A DNA stretch of 9,246 nt from Oscillospiraceae bacterium (GTDB lineage: Bacteria > Bacillota > Clostridia > Oscillospirales > Acutalibacteraceae). The translations under genes were made by a program, and so were the position numbers. A model generated the notes under the pieces. It was not told where the DNA came from and made no database searches. It was given only the letters and a program-made list of their open reading frames with translations. The stretch covers positions 1 through 9,246 of the forward strand of contig JAQXLO010000058.1 in the NCBI GenBank assembly GCA_029012165.1, written 5' to 3'. Positions within the stretch are counted from its first letter, which is position 1. Every line of letters starts with the position of its first letter. Shown piece by piece: positions 5,366-9,246 of this stretch.

Positions 5366-6086
5366 CGGGGTCGAATGCGGGCATCGGCAGGAGTTTAAAC
5401 AGGTTCTGCCGATGCAGACGGTCAATCTTTTCCCGCACGGCGTCCTCTTCGATTTCTCCCGTGCGGATGTAGCGGTCCAGCACGTCATAGGTAAAGCCCA
5501 GATTCTCTTCGTCTGTTTTGCCGCACAAGCCGTCGATGGGCGGCTTGTCGATGAGCACCTGCGGCAGTCCCAAAACTCGGCCGATGGCTCTGACCTCGGT
5601 GACGGTGAGGTGGGCGAGGGGACTGAAATCTCCTGCGCCGTCGCCGTAGCGGGTGGCGTAGCCGACGTAATCCTCGGACAGGTTGCAGGTGTTGGCGACC
5701 CTGCCGTTCATGCTCTGTCCCACGGCGTAGAGCGTCGCCATGCGGATGCGAGGCGGCAGGTTGATGCGGGTCTGCGTTGTGACGGGGATGTCGCCGAGAC
5801 TTTCCAAAGCGGCGGCAACGGTCTTCTCGATGTTGACTTCCAACCGGCGGATGCCCAGATGATCCACCAGCAGATACGCCATGTCGATGTCGCTCTGCTG
5901 ACCGCAGGGCATGAGCACGCCGATCACACGCTCTTTGCCCAGCGCCTCGGCGCACAGGGCGGCGACCACGGAGCTGTCCTTGCCGCCGGAGATGCCGACG
6001 ATGGCATTGCAGTCCTTGCCGTTGTCCGCAAAGAAAGTGCGAATCCACTGCACACATTGTTCTGTGACTTTTTCTGCCTGAAACAT
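5352..6086 (-). CDS. nadE: Ammonia-dependent NAD+ synthetase
   Basis: This enzyme converts nicotinic acid adenine dinucleotide to NAD+ with ATP and ammonia, the last step of NAD synthesis, in the cytosol. The ATP pyrophosphatase P-loop is SGGKDSS (33-39). NLSEDYVGYATRYGDGAGDF (135-154) binds the dinucleotide and ATP, and TDEENLGFTYDVLD (191-204) is the conserved late motif. At 244 residues it matches the short ammonia-using class and has no N-terminal glutaminase (nitrilase) domain, so ammonia must come from elsewhere in the cell. The ATG at 6086 follows the dapL stop by 15 nt. AGAAGG (6101-6096), overlapping the dapL stop, is a weak Shine-Dalgarno 9 nt upstream. It is the last gene of the operon. 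Confidence 0.96.
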   Translation of the reverse strand: MFQAEKVTEQCVQWIRTFFADNGKDCNAIVGISGGKDSSVVAALCAEALGKERVIGVLMPCGQQSDIDMAYLLVDHLGIRRLEVNIEKTVAAALESLGDIPVTTQTRINLPPRIRMATLYAVGQSMNGRVANTCNLSEDYVGYATRYGDGAGDFSPLAHLTVTEVRAIGRVLGLPQVLIDKPPIDGLCGKTDEENLGFTYDVLDRYIRTGEIEEDAVREKIDRLHRQNLFKLLPMPAFDPEKIG

Positions 6087-6101
6087 TTTTATACGCCTTC
6101 T

Positions 6102-7283
6102 TTATTTGCGCAGCAGTGCGACCATGCGTTCTGCCGCCAATTTGGTGTCCGCAGGGGAGCCGAACATGGAGAAGCGGAAATAGCCCTCGCCGCATTTGCC
6201 GAAGCCTTCGCCGGGGGTGCCGATGACCTGAATCTCGTTCAGCAGCAAGTCAAAGAATTCCCAGCTGCCCATGCCGTCCGGGCACTGGATCCAAATGTAC
6301 GGCGCATTCTTGCCGCCGGTATACCAAATGCCCAGCTCGTCCAGCGCCGCCATCAGGCACTTGGCGTTCTGCTTATAGATGCGGATGTTTTCCTGTACCT
6401 GTTTTTGACCCTCGGGGGTAAAGACAGCGGCGGCACCCTTTTGAATGATGTAGGACACGCCGTTGGTTTTGGTGGTGCGGTTGCGCACCCACATGGCGTT
6501 GACGTTCATGCCGTCCCGCTCCAGCGTTTTCGGAATGACGGTATAGCCGCAGCGGGTGCCGGTGAAGCCGGCAGTCTTGGACAAAGAGCAGATCTCCAAA
6601 GCGCAGGTGCGTGCACCCTCGATTTCAAAGATGCTGTGGGGGATGCTCTCATCCTCGATGAACGCTTCATAGGCGGCGTCATAGATGAGGATGGCATCGT
6701 TTTTGTTGGCATAGTCCACCCACTGCTTCAGCCCCTCCCGGGTAAATACGGCGCCTGTGGGGTTGTTGGGCGAGCAGATATAGAGAATATCCGCCTGCAA
6801 ATCGTCCGTGGGCAGGGGCAGGAAATGGTTCTCCTTGCCGGCGGCGACCCGCACGATCGGTCTGCCGTCCATGACGTTGGCGTCCACATAGGCGGGGTAA
6901 GCCGGTTCCAGCACGCAGACGGTGTTGTCCTTGGAGAACAGCTCCAGAATGTCGCCCAGATTGTCGCTGGCGCCGCTGGACACAAACACTTCGTCCGCAT
7001 CCAAGACGATCTTGCGCTCGGCGTAGTAGTCCCGAATCGCCTCCCGCAGAAAATCTGCGCCGCACTCGGGCATATAGCCGTGGAAATCCTTGCCGGCCTG
7101 GTCATCCACCGCTTCGTGCAGCGCATCAATGACGGCGCCGCACAGGGGAAGGGTCACGTCACCGATGCCCAGCCGCAGCAGCTTTTTGTCGGGATTGGCT
7201 TTTTGATACGCCGCCACACGCTGTGCGATGTCGTGGAACAGATAGGAAGTTTTCAAATCGTTGTAGCAAGTATTCAGTTTCAT
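6102..7283 (-). CDS. dapL: LL-diaminopimelate aminotransferase
   Basis: This PLP enzyme converts tetrahydrodipicolinate plus glutamate directly to LL-diaminopimelate, replacing the DapD/DapC/DapE acyl steps. It is a fold-type I aminotransferase of 393 residues, close to the usual 390-410. Cofactor-site motifs are GASDNLGD (104-111), SPNNPTG (171-177), and YDAAYEAF (201-208) with D202 and Y205. The Schiff-base lysine is K236 in SLSKTAGFTGTR, and R370 in YFRFSMFG is the likely carboxylate-binding arginine. LGIGDVTLPL (38-47) near the N terminus is typical of DapL and helps separate it from other class I aminotransferases. Its ATG overlaps the dapF TGA as ATGA, and GAGGT lies just upstream within dapF. 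The overlap with dapF, which acts on its product, strongly supports the assignment. Confidence 0.95.
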   Translation of the reverse strand: MKLNTCYNDLKTSYLFHDIAQRVAAYQKANPDKKLLRLGIGDVTLPLCGAVIDALHEAVDDQAGKDFHGYMPECGADFLREAIRDYYAERKIVLDADEVFVSSGASDNLGDILELFSKDNTVCVLEPAYPAYVDANVMDGRPIVRVAAGKENHFLPLPTDDLQADILYICSPNNPTGAVFTREGLKQWVDYANKNDAILIYDAAYEAFIEDESIPHSIFEIEGARTCALEICSLSKTAGFTGTRCGYTVIPKTLERDGMNVNAMWVRNRTTKTNGVSYIIQKGAAAVFTPEGQKQVQENIRIYKQNAKCLMAALDELGIWYTGGKNAPYIWIQCPDGMGSWEFFDLLLNEIQVIGTPGEGFGKCGEGYFRFSMFGSPADTKLAAERMVALLRK

Positions 7284-8068
7284 TCGTCTACCTCACATTC
7301 ACAAACAGTAGCGGCAGGTCCCGTCATCATGACCGTGTAATCCGGCAAAACACGGATGTGCAGAGTGCCGCCGTCCAAACGGACGGAAATGTCCTCGTCG
7401 ATTTTGCAGTAGCCGGCCTTGACAGCCGCCGCCGCTGTGGCGCAGGCGCCTGTGCCGCACGCCATGGTGATGCCGCTGCCCCGCTCCCAGACACGCATCC
7501 GCAGATCGTTTTCTCCCAGCACCTGCGCAAACTCCGCATTGACGCCCTCAGGGAAGAAAGCGTCATGCTCCAGTGCGGCGCCGACGGTGGTCAGCGGCGC
7601 ATTTTCCGCATCGGGGATAAAGGTGACGGTGTGGGGATTGCCGACGGAAACGGGCGTGGTGGTGAGCGCCTGTCCGCAGACGGTCAGGGTGACGGGTTCA
7701 CATACCGTGACCTTGCCCATGTTGACCGTGGCGGAGACGACCTTGCCGTTTCGCACCGTCAGCTCCAGCGTGCGGATGCCGGAAAGGGTCTCGATGGTCA
7801 GGCGGGTCTTGTCCGTGTAGCCCTTGTCATAGACATATTTGCCCACACAGCGGATGCCGTTGCCGCACATTTTCGCCTCACTGCCGTCGGCATTGAAAAT
7901 GCGCATCTTGAAATCCGCCACAGCGGATTTTTGCACAAGGATGATGCCGTCCGAGCCGACGCCGAAATGGCGGTCGGAATATTTTATGGACAGGGAAACC
8001 GGGTCGGCGACTTCACCGTAGATGTACAGGTAGTCGTTGCCCAGACCCTGCATTTTGGTCATATGCAT
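7280..8068 (-). CDS. dapF: Diaminopimelate epimerase
   Basis: This cofactor-free epimerase interconverts LL- and meso-diaminopimelate, giving the meso form used in peptidoglycan cross-links and in lysine synthesis. The two catalytic cysteines are both present: C68 in MCGNGIRC (67-74) and C204 in ACGTGACA (203-210). Other family motifs are QGLGNDY (7-13), GNPH (143-146), NAEF (177-180) and ERGSG (195-199). The length of 262 is close to the usual 270-280. The start is ATG at 8068, two bases after the carB stop. AAGGAG inside the carB 3' end is 10 nt upstream, which favours it over the next ATG at 8062 (16 nt). Its stop overlaps the dapL start by 4 nt, implying translational coupling. Confidence 0.97.
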   Translation of the reverse strand: MHMTKMQGLGNDYLYIYGEVADPVSLSIKYSDRHFGVGSDGIILVQKSAVADFKMRIFNADGSEAKMCGNGIRCVGKYVYDKGYTDKTRLTIETLSGIRTLELTVRNGKVVSATVNMGKVTVCEPVTLTVCGQALTTTPVSVGNPHTVTFIPDAENAPLTTVGAALEHDAFFPEGVNAEFAQVLGENDLRMRVWERGSGITMACGTGACATAAAAVKAGYCKIDEDISVRLDGGTLHIRVLPDYTVMMTGPAATVCECEVDE

Positions 8069-8070
8069 AA

Positions 8071-9246
8071 TTAAACCACTCCTTTTTCGTTGATGGTGGA
8101 GATGCCCATGGTGATCTCCTCGAGGACGTCCAAAAGTACCTTGACCGTGTCGAGGGAGGTGAACATGGTGATCCCGTTTTCCACGGCGCAGTTGCGAATT
8201 GCCACGCCGTCCTCGTAGTGGACGCCCGACAGGATCGCCCGGGTGTTGAGCACATAGCTGACATAGCCGGCACGGATGGCTTCCAAAATTTCCGTGCTGC
8301 CCTCGCTGAGCTTGCGGCGGATGCGGGTGCGGATGCCGTGCTTTTTCAAAAATTCCGCTGTGCCAACGGTGGCTTCGATGTTGAAGCCCATGTCGTAGAA
8401 CCGCTGTACCAGCGGCAGAGCCTCCTGCTTGTCCTCATCGGCGAGGGTGACAAGGACGGTGCCGTAGTTTTGCAGCCGCAGACCCGACGCCAAAAGCGCC
8501 TTGTACATGGCACGGTGCAGCTTGTTGTCGTAGCCGATGGCTTCGCCCGTGGACTTCATCTCCGGGGACAGATAGGCGTCCATGCCGTGGAGTTTCGAGA
8601 AGGAGAAGGCAGGCGCCTTGACGTACCAGCGTTTGCTTTCCGAGGGGTACAGTTCGGTGATGCCCTGCTCCCGCAGGCTCTTGCCGAGGATGGCGTAGGT
8701 GGCGATGTCCGCAAGGCTGTAGCCCGTGGACTTCGACAGGAACGGCACGGTGCGGGAGGAGCGGGGGTTGACCTCGATGATGTATACGTCCTCGTGCTCG
8801 TCCACGATGAACTGGATATTATACAGACCGACAATGCCGATGCCCAGACCTAAGCGTTTGGCGTAGTCGAGAATGGTGTCCTTGACCTTTTGGGAGATGC
8901 TGAAGGTGGGATAAACGCTCATGGAATCGCCGGAGTGGACACCGGTACGCTCCACCAGCTCCATGATGCCGGGGACGAACACGTCCCTGCCGTCGCAGAT
9001 GGCATCAACCTCCACTTCCTTGCCACGGATGTATTTATCCACCAGCACAGGCTTGTCCTCGTCAATCTCCACAGCGGTTTTCAGGTAGTGCCGCAGGTCG
9101 CTTTCCTTGGCGACGATCTGCATGGCACGTCCGCCCAGAACGAAGCTGGGACGTACCAGAACGGGATAGCCGATCTCGGCGGCTGCCTTGATGCCGTCCT
9201 CGATGCACGTCACGGCACAGCCCTTCGGCTGGGGGATGTGCAGCTG
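8071..9246 (-). CDS. carB: Carbamoyl-phosphate synthase large subunit, C-terminal part
   Basis: Only the last 391 codons are in the window; the frame stays open to the edge, and a full subunit is usually near 1,070 residues. CarB joins bicarbonate, ammonia delivered by CarA, and two ATP into carbamoyl phosphate for pyrimidines and arginine. The fragment starts in the second ATP-grasp half. Numbering from the edge, IPQPKG is at 4-9, RPSFVLGGRAM at 32-42 and the metal/ATP motif EVNPRSSRTVPF at 158-169. The C-terminal methylglyoxal-synthase-like allosteric domain is at about 262-381 (FTSLDT near 362). That domain binds UMP or ornithine in characterised enzymes, so pyrimidine feedback is likely. 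A GTG at 9213 is internal and not a start. Its 3' end carries the dapF Shine-Dalgarno. Confidence 0.97.
   Translation of the reverse strand, partial: QLHIPQPKGCAVTCIEDGIKAAAEIGYPVLVRPSFVLGGRAMQIVAKESDLRHYLKTAVEIDEDKPVLVDKYIRGKEVEVDAICDGRDVFVPGIMELVERTGVHSGDSMSVYPTFSISQKVKDTILDYAKRLGLGIGIVGLYNIQFIVDEHEDVYIIEVNPRSSRTVPFLSKSTGYSLADIATYAILGKSLREQGITELYPSESKRWYVKAPAFSFSKLHGMDAYLSPEMKSTGEAIGYDNKLHRAMYKALLASGLRLQNYGTVLVTLADEDKQEALPLVQRFYDMGFNIEATVGTAEFLKKHGIRTRIRRKLSEGSTEILEAIRAGYVSYVLNTRAILSGVHYEDGVAIRNCAVENGITMFTSLDTVKVLLDVLEEITMGISTINEKGVV

Noticed and set aside
5412..7340. 642-codon plus-strand frame opposite nadE and dapL
   Set aside because: It spans two conserved minus-strand genes and their junction, and its product is low-complexity antisense composition. 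It is not a gene.
9211..9213. GTG at 9213 as a start codon of a short carB-like gene
   Set aside because: The frame stays open to the window edge with typical CarB residues (IPQPKG) before it, so it is an internal valine.

Overview
The window reads as ordinary chromosome from a low-to-mid GC Firmicute, most likely a gut-type member of Clostridia (Oscillospiraceae/Ruminococcaceae-like). This is inferred from three things. There is a long-form (390-residue) PRPP synthetase. Diaminopimelate is made by the one-step DapL aminotransferase route. GC-rich coding DNA is set off by very AT-rich intergenic regions with sigma-A-like promoters and strong Shine-Dalgarno sites. No phage, transposase, CRISPR, defence or toxin-antitoxin gene is visible.

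Layout, left to right. Positions 1-341 hold no gene. They contain two copies of an 88-bp GC-rich repeat spaced 171 bp apart, full of inverted repeats, and then the terminator of prs. prs (342-1514, minus) has its own promoter. A cation diffusion facilitator (1661-2821, minus) follows, with metal-site residues of the manganese type, a duplicated C-terminal domain and a structured leader of about 115 nt. A 343-bp AT-rich divergent region carries this gene's promoter and the promoter of the next one. An EF-G-like translational GTPase (3165-5213, plus, TTG start) has degenerate GTPase motifs. After it come three closely spaced hairpin terminators in a convergent intergenic region.

The right half is one minus-strand operon, read right to left: carB (3' part only, running off the window), dapF, dapL, nadE. 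Gene junctions are 2 nt apart, overlapping by 4 nt, and 17 nt or less apart, so the genes are almost certainly co-transcribed. DapL makes LL-diaminopimelate and DapF epimerises it to meso-diaminopimelate for peptidoglycan and lysine. CarB supplies carbamoyl phosphate for pyrimidines and arginine, and NadE completes NAD synthesis.

I see no wholly new system. The observations most worth a second look are the EF-G paralog that lacks the catalytic His and the NKxD motif, the candidate Shine-Dalgarno-masking leader of the metal exporter, the tandem C-terminal domains of that exporter, and the hairpin-rich repeats at the left edge.
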